Positions 1 to 8,052 of a stretch of 64,000 nt of DNA are shown in pieces (position 1 is the first letter of the stretch; every line of letters starts with the position of its first letter). This stretch comes from Bacteroidales bacterium (GTDB lineage: Bacteria; Bacteroidota; Bacteroidia; Bacteroidales; Lentimicrobiaceae). The stretch lies in NCBI GenBank assembly GCA_016705005.1, contig JADIZB010000021.1, forward strand, positions 1-64,000, given 5' to 3'. A program made the position numbers and the translations under genes. The notes under the pieces were generated by a model, which was not told the DNA's origin, ran no database searches, and was given only the letters and a program-made list of their open reading frames with translations.

Positions 1-20
1 AAATATCAATATTTCATGTT

Positions 21-395
21 ATGGATAAAATCAGAACCCATAAGGATTTAAAAGTGTTTCAGCTTTCTTTCGAAGCTGGAATGGAGGTTTTCAGAATCAG
101 CAAACTGTTTCCCAAAGAAGAAACTTATTCTTTAACCGGACAGATAAGACGTTCTTCCAGATCTGTCTCCGGAAATATTGCTGAAGCGTTCCGAAAAAGG
201 AAATACCCTAAGGCTTTTGTTGCAAAGTTGTCGGATGCAGAGGGCGAAGCAGCTGAAACACAGGTTTGGCTTGACTATGCTTTAAATTGTCAATACATTG
301 ATGAAGGTATTTATAATCCGATAAATGATAAATACGATCATATCATCGGAATGCTTGTCAATATGAGCATCAAACCTGAAAACTGGTCATTCTGA
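21..395 (+). CDS. Four-helix-bundle protein (23S rRNA intervening-sequence protein family)
   Basis: A 124-residue, mostly helical protein of the S23/IVS four-helix-bundle family. The typical pattern is visible: an N-terminal 'HKDLKVFQLS' helix, a central 'QIRRSSRSVSGNIAEAF' segment (about residues 41-57) and a C-terminal helix. The family was first found encoded in 23S rRNA intervening sequences, but most Bacteroidota copies are free-standing, scattered and of unknown function. No rRNA is seen here. It sits just before a polysaccharide locus, a common place for such genes, and is followed by low-complexity 7-nt repeats. Family assignment is confident; the role is unknown. Confidence 0.85.
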   Translation: MDKIRTHKDLKVFQLSFEAGMEVFRISKLFPKEETYSLTGQIRRSSRSVSGNIAEAFRKRKYPKAFVAKLSDAEGEAAETQVWLDYALNCQYIDEGIYNPINDKYDHIIGMLVNMSIKPENWSF

Positions 396-440
396 ATTAT
401 CGTACAATGCCCTCTGTCACTCATACTCCCAATCTCTCTT

Positions 441-489
441 TCACTCCTTCGCTCTATCGCTTTTTTTCGCTCCCTCGCTCCATCACTCC
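441..489. repeat. Degenerate heptamer-phase low-complexity repeat
   Basis: Pyrimidine-rich stretch made of imperfect 7-nt units such as tcactcc and cgctcca. The unit tcactcc recurs exactly 42 nt (6 x 7) apart. It lies in the 146-nt gap between the four-helix-bundle gene and the sugar transferase, and parallels the clearer heptamer arrays in the eCIS operon. Confidence 0.5.
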
Positions 490-541
490 CTCAATAAATA
501 GCAGAATATTCAAATTAAACTACTAATCAAAGTCCATTAAA

Positions 542-1216
542 ATGGGATACAATTCAATCAAACGGGCCGGGGATATCCTGTTTGCAGTGACGGGGATACT
601 CGTCTTTCTGCCTTTCTTTATTCCGCTGGCTGTTGCGCTGAAACTTACCGGCGAAGGTTATATCTTCTATCTTCAGGAACGCCGGGGATTTAAAAACCGG
701 ATGTTCAGGATCTGGAAATTCGCGACCATGCTCAAGGCCAGTCCTGGTTTGGGAACCGGCAGCATTACAGTCAGGAACGACTGGCGGCTGACACCGATGG
801 GCAAATACCTTCGTGGTTCCAAGGTCAATGAAATTCCGCAACTCATCAACATCCTGCTGGGTAACATGTCGGTGGTAGGACCAAGACCATTGATGGAAGC
901 GGATTTTATTAAGTTTTCTCCTGAAATTCAGAGTCATTTTTACGATTGCAAACCGGGCCTGACCGGTATTGCTTCGATTGTCTTCAGGGATGAAGAGAAA
1001 CTGCATTCGGATTCGGGAATGGATCCGCATGAGTTTGACCGGCTGCACCTGGCTCCCTATAAAGGGGCACTGGAGCTCTGGTACCACGACCACATGAGTT
1101 TCAGGACAGATATGCTGATTATTCTGCTTACAGCCATCGTAATCGTTTCACCTGAAAACCAGCTCGCTTTCAGGTTCTTTAAGGATCTGCCTGCCAGGCC
1201 TGATTTCTGGAAATAA
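542..1216 (+). CDS. Bacterial sugar transferase (undecaprenyl-phosphate phosphoglycosyltransferase)
   Basis: A monotopic phosphoglycosyltransferase of the WcaJ/WbaP C-terminal-domain type, which transfers a sugar-1-phosphate to undecaprenyl phosphate and so starts a repeat unit. Visible marks are one N-terminal hydrophobic segment (about 12-34), 'QERRG' (45-49), 'KVNEIPQL' (94-101) and 'VVGPRP' (111-116). At 224 aa it is the catalytic domain alone, without the extra N-terminal membrane bundle of long WbaP proteins. It is the first biosynthetic gene of the locus and is followed 5 nt later by the FemAB-like gene, so the two are probably cotranscribed. An intact WecA-like transferase lies 6 kb downstream, so the locus encodes two possible initiating enzymes. 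Confidence 0.92.
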   Translation: MGYNSIKRAGDILFAVTGILVFLPFFIPLAVALKLTGEGYIFYLQERRGFKNRMFRIWKFATMLKASPGLGTGSITVRNDWRLTPMGKYLRGSKVNEIPQLINILLGNMSVVGPRPLMEADFIKFSPEIQSHFYDCKPGLTGIASIVFRDEEKLHSDSGMDPHEFDRLHLAPYKGALELWYHDHMSFRTDMLIILLTAIVIVSPENQLAFRFFKDLPARPDFWK

Positions 1217-1221
1217 GAAAA

Positions 1222-2169
1222 ATGTTTCGTCCCATGCCTGTGAACTGGAACCTGATATACGGAGAACAGAATAAACCCTTGTGGTTCAGGGTTGATACGG
1301 TGAAAGGTCCGCGTTTCCTCCTGATGGTCAACATGGGTGGTACGCTGGTTTCGCTGCCCTATTTCTCATGGGCTTTGATGCGTAAAGAGGTGCCCGGAAA
1401 GGTTGATGACAGGATTAGTTTTACCCTGAAAAACGGGAGGTTAACCTGCAGCGATGCAGAAGTTAAATGGATTGTAAGATTGCTGCGGCCGGTATCGGAT
1501 CATACGGAATCACATAAAGTTGTTTCGTGGCTGCCTTTGAAGGAAAATGCCGGTTTGCAGATGGGTTCCCTGCCCTCCAATGTCAGGCGTAAAATAAGAA
1601 AGGCCGAAAAAAACGGAATTGAGATCAGGGTCGGGGGAGTGGAATTGTCGGAAGGGTTTTACCGTGTTTATGCCCGGAACATGCACAGGCTCGGAGCCCC
1701 GGTAATGGCACCGGTTTTCTATACCAGGATTGCTGAAGCGTTCGGCAACAATGGGAAGTTTGTACTTGCCACATATCAGGGTCGCAACATTGGAGCTGCG
1801 CTGTGGCTTCAGCATGGCGACAAGGCGGAAGCCTGCTGGTTTGCTACCCTCGATAATTACAATTCTCTTTACACCTCCTACCTGCTGTGGTGGGCGTGTA
1901 TCAGGTTGTCGTGCGAAACAGGGGCCAGCATATTTTCATTTGGCAGAAGTACGCAGGGAAGTGGTACCCATCGGTTCAAAAGCCAGTGGGGTACCCGCGA
2001 ATCCGGACTTTTCTGGAGTCATTCACATGCTCCGGAGAAAAACAGCTTAAAGCTTGGCCCCCTGAAGATCCCACTGCCCGGAAGAACCTTGCTTTCTGAA
2101 GTATGGAGAAGGTTTCCGGGCTTCATCACCCGTTGGCTCGGTCCTAAAGTGGCAGGGCGTTATTACTGA
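1222..2169 (+). CDS. FemAB-like GNAT-fold protein, exosortase/PEP-CTERM-associated type
   Basis: A 315-aa protein of the FemAB-related acyltransferase family often linked to exosortase loci. Characteristic segments are 'SNVRRKIRKAEKNG' (119-132), 'NMHRLGAPV' (153-161) and 'FGRSTQGSGTHRFKSQWG' (240-257), which match the family's arrangement of an FGRS core followed by FKxxWG. FemAB relatives transfer aminoacyl or acyl groups; the substrate of this subfamily is not established. Its place between the sugar transferase and the exosortase fits a role in modifying the exopolysaccharide or a secreted protein. The start is the ATG 5 nt after the previous stop. Confidence 0.8.
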   Translation: MFRPMPVNWNLIYGEQNKPLWFRVDTVKGPRFLLMVNMGGTLVSLPYFSWALMRKEVPGKVDDRISFTLKNGRLTCSDAEVKWIVRLLRPVSDHTESHKVVSWLPLKENAGLQMGSLPSNVRRKIRKAEKNGIEIRVGGVELSEGFYRVYARNMHRLGAPVMAPVFYTRIAEAFGNNGKFVLATYQGRNIGAALWLQHGDKAEACWFATLDNYNSLYTSYLLWWACIRLSCETGASIFSFGRSTQGSGTHRFKSQWGTRESGLFWSHSHAPEKNSLKLGPLKIPLPGRTLLSEVWRRFPGFITRWLGPKVAGRYY

Positions 2170-2279
2170 TAATTTCCTGCCTGCCGGTGGCAGGGATTTC
2201 TACTTATAATTAATCAGTAATCATATATAATTTTTTTTTCAGACAGAAAATCTTTCTATATTTACCCAAACATATTGCC

Positions 2280-2864
2280 ATGCTAAAGTCTTACTACCTG
2301 AAAGCCGATGAGTTTATCAAGAGGAATAAACTGCAGGCGCTTGTTGATGTTGCTCTGTTCGCTTTAATAACAATTGGATTCCATGAATTGTGGTGGAGCT
2401 TTGATGCGTGGATCAAGTCATTTTCTTTAATATCGGGTTCGGCAGATTGGCTTGCCAGACAGGTTTATGCTCCTGCATTATGGATCAACCGCAATATACT
2501 TCGATTGTCAATCATTACAAGTGAGCCTAATACCATGTGGTTCTCCAACAATGGTTATGTCGGGGTGAATGAAAGTTGTTCAGGTCTGAAACAATTCTAC
2601 CAGATCGCTGTATTGTTTATACTTTTTCCAGGGCCATGGAAGCACAAACTCTGGTATATCCCATTTGGATTCCTTGTTATGTATATAACCAATGTTTTAA
2701 GAATAGTAATTTTGTCACTGGTGGTGCTTTGGAAACCTCAATACTGGGATTTTGCCCACGACTGGATCCTCCGACCTTTCTTCTATGTGGTGATTTTTAT
2801 ACTCTGGGTCATCTGGGTGGAGAAATTCCGCAGGGCGAAGAAAAAAGTTAATTCCTTGCCATGA
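2280..2864 (+). CDS. Exosortase/archaeosortase family protein
   Basis: A 194-aa multi-spanning membrane protein with the exosortase catalytic triad pattern: Cys100 in 'NESCSGL', Arg141 in 'NVLRIVIL' and His160 in 'FAHDWI'. Exosortases are transpeptidase-like enzymes that cleave C-terminal sorting signals (PEP-CTERM and relatives) in the inner membrane of exopolysaccharide producers. It sits with the FemAB-like and XrtA-type deacetylase genes, the usual partners. No substrate with a PEP-CTERM-like tail is visible in this window, so targets must be elsewhere or use another signal. The subtype cannot be settled by eye. Confidence 0.85.
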   Translation: MLKSYYLKADEFIKRNKLQALVDVALFALITIGFHELWWSFDAWIKSFSLISGSADWLARQVYAPALWINRNILRLSIITSEPNTMWFSNNGYVGVNESCSGLKQFYQIAVLFILFPGPWKHKLWYIPFGFLVMYITNVLRIVILSLVVLWKPQYWDFAHDWILRPFFYVVIFILWVIWVEKFRRAKKKVNSLP

Positions 2865-3039
2865 AAGGATTTCATTAGAGAGTTTTCATGATAATAACTG
2901 ATATTTTTATTTAACGAAGCAGAAAAGTAGGGATTACCGCCCAAAACTCCATTACTTCTTATATAAAATGTATATTAATTCCAGACCTTTTATAAGGATC
3001 AGCATCTGAACCTACACTGTTTTAAAACTACTCCTTTCA

Positions 3040-3888
3040 TTGAATATACTCACTTTTGATATTGAAGAATGGTTTCACCTGCTTGAGCTGCCGGCTACCA
3101 GTAAGCCTGAGCTATGGGGTAGCTTTGAGCACCGCCTGGAAGCCAACACCGACAGGCTGTTATTGCTGATGGACGAGATGGGCGTGAAGGCTACCTGTTT
3201 TGTGCTGGGTTGGGTAGCCCAGGAATTCCCGCAGGTAGTGAAGAAGCTGGCCGAAGCCGGGCATGAACTCGGAATCCATTCTTACGATCATTCCCTGGTG
3301 TTTATGCAGTCGCGCCGCACATTTGCCGAGGATATCCGGAAATCGTGCGATCTGGTGGGCAACATCTCGGGCAAGCCGGTCACCATGTTCAGGGCTCCCG
3401 GGTTCTCTATTGTGGAAAGTACCCTCTGGGCTTTCGAGGAACTGGTGGAGCAGGGCATTACCGCCGATTCGTCGGTATTCCCGGCCAGCCGGGCACACGG
3501 GGGATTTCCTTCTTTCCCGACTGATCAGCCCTGCATCATTGATGTGAGGGGATTTAAACTCTATGAATTTCCACTCAACACCAGCAAGTATCTGGGCACA
3601 AGAATGATTTTTTCAGGAGGAGGGTATTTCAGGCTGATGCCTTATCCGATCATCAGAAACCTGAGTATAGGCAGCAATTATGTAATGACTTACTTTCATC
3701 CGCGTGATTTTGATCCGGGGCAAAAAGTACTGCCCGGAATGTCTCCATACAGGATATTTAAATCTTATTACGGTTTGGGGGGCAGTTACAATAAACTCAA
3801 ACTTTGGCTTGATGAATTTGAATTTGTTAACATAAGTACGGCCATCAGAAGAATCAACTGGGATGAGGCCAAAGTCATCCGGATCTGA
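3040..3888 (+). CDS. XrtA-system-type polysaccharide deacetylase (DUF3473-like C-terminus)
   Basis: A 282-aa NodB-fold deacetylase. The N-terminus 'MNILTFDIEEWFH' is the typical start of the exosortase-associated deacetylases and fixes the start at a TTG codon; no upstream ATG gives this N-terminus. The metal site is visible as Asp7 and Glu9 in 'TFDIEEWFH' and 'HSYDH', with 'FRAPGFS' forming another conserved motif. The C-terminal part ('YFHPRDFDPGQ', then a helical end) matches the DUF3473 extension. It probably removes N-acetyl groups from an exopolysaccharide. Its end comes 52 nt before the next start. Confidence 0.88.
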   Translation: MNILTFDIEEWFHLLELPATSKPELWGSFEHRLEANTDRLLLLMDEMGVKATCFVLGWVAQEFPQVVKKLAEAGHELGIHSYDHSLVFMQSRRTFAEDIRKSCDLVGNISGKPVTMFRAPGFSIVESTLWAFEELVEQGITADSSVFPASRAHGGFPSFPTDQPCIIDVRGFKLYEFPLNTSKYLGTRMIFSGGGYFRLMPYPIIRNLSIGSNYVMTYFHPRDFDPGQKVLPGMSPYRIFKSYYGLGGSYNKLKLWLDEFEFVNISTAIRRINWDEAKVIRI

Positions 3889-3940
3889 GAACAGTAGCAG
3901 AATATGTTTATTTTTTCACAGTAATAAAAGAAAAAGTGAA

Positions 3941-4852
3941 ATGGAAACAACAGTTATTTCCAGTGCATGGCTGCTGAAGCTGACATTTGATTTTCTGATG
4001 GCCATGGTACTAGCGTTTGTTATTATCCCTTCCATCCGTGCGATAGCCAGACGATGGTCGCTATACGATTTTGATGTGAGTCAGGAGGTTACCCTCAGCC
4101 ATATCCCCCGGCATGGTGGTATCGCACTGGTGGTGGCTTTTGGGATTTCCATTGCTGTATTTTCTTCTGAAAGTCTGGTCCCCGGTGTTAAGTTTATCCT
4201 TGCAGCCCTTTTGTTATTACTTGCTGCAGGACTTCAGGACGACCTGCTCCATTTATCCTGGTTTGTTAGAATTATGGTGGTGGTTGGCGCTGCAGCCATC
4301 ATTACCGATGTGGCCGGTATGCCTTTGTTCCGGACCGGGCTGGGTGTAGTTTTTGATTATCCCCTGCCTGATTTACTGGTCACCTATGCGATATACACAG
4401 GCTGTGTGGTGTTGTTGATAGCCACATCCAGGATACCCGGAATGGTATCTCTGATTCTGATTGTGAATGCAGTTGCACTGGCTTTAATGTTTCTGAAATC
4501 AGGTTTCCCGGAACTGGCGATATTGCCTGTAGCTCTGGCCGGGGCATCAATGACCCTTTTTATATCATCTGTGGGAAATTATGTATTTGAGGGCAGGGCT
4601 TCTGCCCTGGCAGGTGGTTTTATGCTGGCGATGCTGATTATTTATTCCTACAACATTGGCAACAATCTGGTAGTTGATAATAGTGCTTTGTTTATAATCT
4701 TCCTAGCCTTAATCATAATTCCGTCTCTTGTCATTTCAAAGGTCATCCGATGGGAGCACAGCAGTCTCCTGATCTTTGGTAAACAATATAGCCTTTTTAT
4801 TGTCCAGATGTTGCTGATGGTAGTTTTATTGTTATTCCTTTTTATTCTTTAA
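3941..4852 (+). CDS. Degenerate WecA/MraY-like membrane protein (probable pseudoenzyme)
   Basis: A 303-aa polytopic membrane protein of the polyprenyl-phosphate HexNAc-1-P transferase fold. It keeps 'HIPRHGGIA' (54-62) and the first Asp pair in 'GLQDDLLHLS' (98-107). The second catalytic loop, NxxNLIDGIDGLA in the intact relative at 6923, reads 'SRIPGMVSL' (163-171), and the MGDTGS loop is replaced by 'VFEGRASALAGG' (215-226). The cytoplasmic HIHH loop is absent. It is therefore unlikely to be a sugar-1-phosphate transferase. The ATG at 3941 is preferred over an upstream start that overlaps the deacetylase gene. It could be a lipid-carrier-binding or partner protein. Confidence 0.75.
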   Translation: METTVISSAWLLKLTFDFLMAMVLAFVIIPSIRAIARRWSLYDFDVSQEVTLSHIPRHGGIALVVAFGISIAVFSSESLVPGVKFILAALLLLLAAGLQDDLLHLSWFVRIMVVVGAAAIITDVAGMPLFRTGLGVVFDYPLPDLLVTYAIYTGCVVLLIATSRIPGMVSLILIVNAVALALMFLKSGFPELAILPVALAGASMTLFISSVGNYVFEGRASALAGGFMLAMLIIYSYNIGNNLVVDNSALFIIFLALIIIPSLVISKVIRWEHSSLLIFGKQYSLFIVQMLLMVVLLLFLFIL

Positions 4853-4919
4853 TAACAGTTTTTTATCCTTTTTTTCAACGACAGTTTATACCACTACTCA
4901 CACTTTCCGATCAAAACCG

Positions 4920-6593
4920 ATGAAGCCTAAATTAAGAGTTGGCATTTTTATCGATTCATATCTTGTTCCTGATTGGGAGTACACCATCATTGAAAATATC
5001 CGGAATTCACATTACGCTGAAATCTGCCTGATTGTGGTTAATGCCGTTGACCGCAGATCTTTCCGTTATAAATTGAAACGGTTATGGAGAAACAGAGGGC
5101 GGATGGTATTCGCAATGTATAAAAGACTGGACGATTATTTTTACAAGCCTTACTGTAATCCCGATGCATTTAAAAAGAGAGATATCCGTCCATTGCTGCT
5201 GAATTCCACCTTCATTGAGGTATTGCCTGTTCAGACCAGGTATTGTGATTATTTTGATGACATTTCCATTAAGGAAATTGAAAATTACTCAATTGATGTT
5301 TTTCTGAGGATGGGATTCAGGATCATGAAAGGGCGGGTGCTGAATTCTGCCAGATATGGTATATGGTCCTATCAGCATTCCGACAGTATGGTAGCAAGGG
5401 GCCGGCCAGCCGGTTACTGGGAAGTATTCAGGAATATACCGGTGACCGGTTCTGTTTTGCAGATACTTGCTGAAGGACTCGATGATGGATTGACATTATA
5501 CCGTTCATATGCTTCAACATACAAAGTGTCACCCAGAATAAGCCGGAATCACTATTTTCTGAAATCTTCTTACTTTGTCAGTAAGAAACTGAAAGAGTTG
5601 TACGACATAGGGGGCGATGCTTTTTTTGCGAAAGTGAATGAGGAGAATGTAACTCCACACTTCTTTTCCGGAAAGCTTTCAAAACCGCCTGGCAATCTGA
5701 TAAGTATCTTCTATGCAGCCCGGCAGTTCTACAGGGCGGTCAGATATCTATACCTGATATCATTTACCCGGGAGCAATGGTTCCTGAAGTTTTCTTTCTC
5801 TGATAACAGGATCTCGACTTCACTCCGGAAGTTCAGCTCAATAATTCCTCCTTCCGACAGATTCTGGGCCGATCCGCACCTTCAGTACCACGATGGAACT
5901 TACTACATTTTCATTGAAGAGTTTATCTACCGGAAAGGTTTAGGACAGATTTCAGTGATTGAAATGAATAAAGATGGATTATACAAAAATCCTGTACCGG
6001 TATTAACACGCCCGTACCATTTGTCTTTCCCATTTGTTTTCAGGCATGATGAGGTTTTTTACATGATCCCTGAATCCCATCATAACCGAACCATTGAATT
6101 GTACCGAAGCACCTCTTTCCCGTTCGAATGGGAATTTGTGATGAACCTGATGGAAAATGTTTATGCCATTGATACCACCCTACTGTTCCATCAAAATAAA
6201 TGGTGGATGTTTACCACCATCATAGAGGACATTAATTTCAAGGCCTGGGATGAACTTTTTATTTTTCATTCAGAAGCGCTTTTCAGCAGGGTATGGTGGC
6301 CACACAATGCAAATCCTGTGGTTTCGGATGTATCCAGGGCCCGTCAGGCCGGCAGGACCTTCCGCTACAACGGGGTCATTTACAGGCCGTCTCAGAATTG
6401 TTCCGGAAGGTATGGATTTGGACTAAAGTTGAACAGAATTGATGTTTTGGATGAATCTGCTTACAGGGAATCAGAAGTTTCGTCAATAGAACCGAATTGG
6501 GATAACAAAATCAGAGGGATTCATTCCTTCGCTTACGATAAGAATCTTACAGTGGTTGACTCACTGAGAAGAATTAAAAAGCTCCCGGGTTAA
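4920..6593 (+). CDS. GINT1-like glycosyltransferase-family protein with formyltransferase-like N-terminus
   Basis: A 557-aa protein. The N-terminal ~200 residues look like a formyltransferase-type Rossmann fold ('LRVGIFIDSYLV' at the start; 'GIWSYQHSDS' near 147-156, then 'GRPAGYWEVF' and 'DDGLTLYRS'), but the usual Asn-x-His catalytic pattern is not kept. The C-terminal half, from about residue 310 ('RFWADPHLQY', 'PESHHNRTIELYRS'), resembles the five-bladed beta-propeller region of proteins called glucosamine inositolphosphorylceramide transferase-like. Bacterial members occur in polysaccharide loci and their reaction is not established. Its position between two WecA-like genes supports a glycan or glycolipid role. 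Confidence 0.65.
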   Translation: MKPKLRVGIFIDSYLVPDWEYTIIENIRNSHYAEICLIVVNAVDRRSFRYKLKRLWRNRGRMVFAMYKRLDDYFYKPYCNPDAFKKRDIRPLLLNSTFIEVLPVQTRYCDYFDDISIKEIENYSIDVFLRMGFRIMKGRVLNSARYGIWSYQHSDSMVARGRPAGYWEVFRNIPVTGSVLQILAEGLDDGLTLYRSYASTYKVSPRISRNHYFLKSSYFVSKKLKELYDIGGDAFFAKVNEENVTPHFFSGKLSKPPGNLISIFYAARQFYRAVRYLYLISFTREQWFLKFSFSDNRISTSLRKFSSIIPPSDRFWADPHLQYHDGTYYIFIEEFIYRKGLGQISVIEMNKDGLYKNPVPVLTRPYHLSFPFVFRHDEVFYMIPESHHNRTIELYRSTSFPFEWEFVMNLMENVYAIDTTLLFHQNKWWMFTTIIEDINFKAWDELFIFHSEALFSRVWWPHNANPVVSDVSRARQAGRTFRYNGVIYRPSQNCSGRYGFGLKLNRIDVLDESAYRESEVSSIEPNWDNKIRGIHSFAYDKNLTVVDSLRRIKKLPG

Positions 6594-6733
6594 TATAAAC
6601 TTAATATTTTACATACAAGTGATTTGTATCTCATAAGTATTTGTTCTGTAAAGTGTTGAAGAGTTTTTCCCAGGGCCCGATATTTTTTTACCACCAGTAT
6701 TCTCTTTCCCTGACAACATTGATGTTCAGAGAA

Positions 6734-6764
6734 GTTGAAGTATGCAGTAAAGTTCATATATTTG
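6734..6764 (+). promoter_or_regulatory. Candidate Bacteroidota promoter upstream of wecA-like gene
   Basis: GTTG at 6734-6737, a 19-nt spacer and TATATTTG at 6757-6764 fit the Bacteroidota -33/-7 pattern. It lies in the 329-nt gap 6594-6922, which otherwise shows no convincing gene; a 66-codon open frame at 6641-6841 has no recognisable features. Use of this promoter would give the WecA-like gene a leader of about 150 nt. Confidence 0.5.
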
Positions 6765-6922
6765 TATTTGGAAACAATACATGTCCTTTAAACTTGTCGA
6801 TTACTTTCTCCGACTTACAGATATCAATATTGAGTCTTTGATTCCGTTTTTGTTTTTGAACTTAAAATAATTAACTAACATTTTAAGAATAAGCTGGTTA
6901 TCAATGCCATAAGTATTTTTTT

Positions 6923-8047
6923 ATGCCAACATTTTTGAAAAATATATTAGATTCGGACTGGAGGTTGTTGCTTACTTTTTTTACTTCCCTGCTGATTGCC
7001 TGGTACTCAATCCCGGTAATAGTAAATGCCGCCCGGACAAAGAACCTGTTCGACGAACCCAACCACCGCACATCTCACAAGGGCAGTGTCCCCACCCTGG
7101 GGGGAATTGCCATTTTTGCCGGTTTCTCCATCCCGGTCATGCTTTTTACACATACCAACGACTTTATGATCAGGCCCTACCTGATGGCCGGCGCCATGAT
7201 TATTTTCTTTATCGGGGTAAAGGACGATATTCTGCACCTTTCGCCATGGAAAAAATTGTATGGACAGATCATGGCGGCACTGATCATTATTGTATTGGGA
7301 GATCTGAGATTTACCAATATGCATGGCTTCATGGATTTTTTTGAACTGAATTATTATCTCAGCCTTTTTCTGACGTTGTTTGCCATTATTGTAATCATCA
7401 ATGCTTTTAATCTCATTGATGGCATTGATGGTCTGGCCGCCGGGATGGGAATCGTAGCCTCAGTGTTTTTTGGCTTATGGTTTTATGAGGTTGGTCAGAT
7501 GGAGCTCGCCCTGATGGCATGCAGCCTTGTAGGTACACTGATTGCTTTCCTCCGGTATAATTTCTTCTATTCGAAATACAAGATTTTTATGGGCGATACG
7601 GGATCGCTGCTGCTGGGTTTTATTGTAGCCACGTTTACCATTCAGTTCAATGAACTGAATATTACCGACAATGCTACCTTTCTGATAGATGCTGCCCCTG
7701 CTGTTTCCTTTTCAATTCTGTTTGTACCCCTGTTTGATACCATGCGTGTTTTTGCATTCAGAATATACAGGAAAGGGTCACCGTTTAAACCCGATCGCCG
7801 TCACATTCATCACGTTCTGCTTGATCTCGGTTATAGTCATTCAAGAGCAACCTTTACCCTGATGACGGTGAATATTTTTGTGGTTGAAATTGCCTGGTAT
7901 TTCCAGTATCTCGGAACCATGAAGGTTATGGCTATGTTGTTGTCTATCGGAACGTTGCTCACAGCCATTCCCTATTACATACTGATGAAACGTAAACGGC
8001 ATCAGCAAGCGGAAACTGCCGGCAGCATTGAATCACTTAATTCCTGA
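6923..8047 (+). CDS. WecA/MraY-family undecaprenyl-phosphate sugar-1-phosphate transferase
   Basis: A 374-aa polytopic inner-membrane enzyme that links a HexNAc-1-phosphate to undecaprenyl phosphate. All family motifs are present: 'SVPTLGGIA' (55-63), 'VKDDILHLSP' (99-108), 'NAFNLIDGIDGLA' (160-172), 'FMGDTGS' (222-228) and the cytoplasmic 'PDRRHIHH' near residue 290. It has about ten hydrophobic segments and ends with a basic tail. The Wzi-like gene starts 5 nt after its stop, so the two are cotranscribed. WecA-type function is more likely than peptidoglycan MraY because of the context and the absence of murein genes. Confidence 0.92.
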   Translation: MPTFLKNILDSDWRLLLTFFTSLLIAWYSIPVIVNAARTKNLFDEPNHRTSHKGSVPTLGGIAIFAGFSIPVMLFTHTNDFMIRPYLMAGAMIIFFIGVKDDILHLSPWKKLYGQIMAALIIIVLGDLRFTNMHGFMDFFELNYYLSLFLTLFAIIVIINAFNLIDGIDGLAAGMGIVASVFFGLWFYEVGQMELALMACSLVGTLIAFLRYNFFYSKYKIFMGDTGSLLLGFIVATFTIQFNELNITDNATFLIDAAPAVSFSILFVPLFDTMRVFAFRIYRKGSPFKPDRRHIHHVLLDLGYSHSRATFTLMTVNIFVVEIAWYFQYLGTMKVMAMLLSIGTLLTAIPYYILMKRKRHQQAETAGSIESLNS

Positions 8048-8052
8048 GCCCT

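Noticed and set aside
554..1093. Long - strand open frame of 179 codons
   Set aside because: It is antisense to the sugar transferase gene and shows no domain or codon pattern of its own.
6641..6841. 66-codon + strand frame in the gap before the WecA-like gene
   Set aside because: No recognisable domain, aromatic low-complexity sequence, and a promoter-like element lies inside it.
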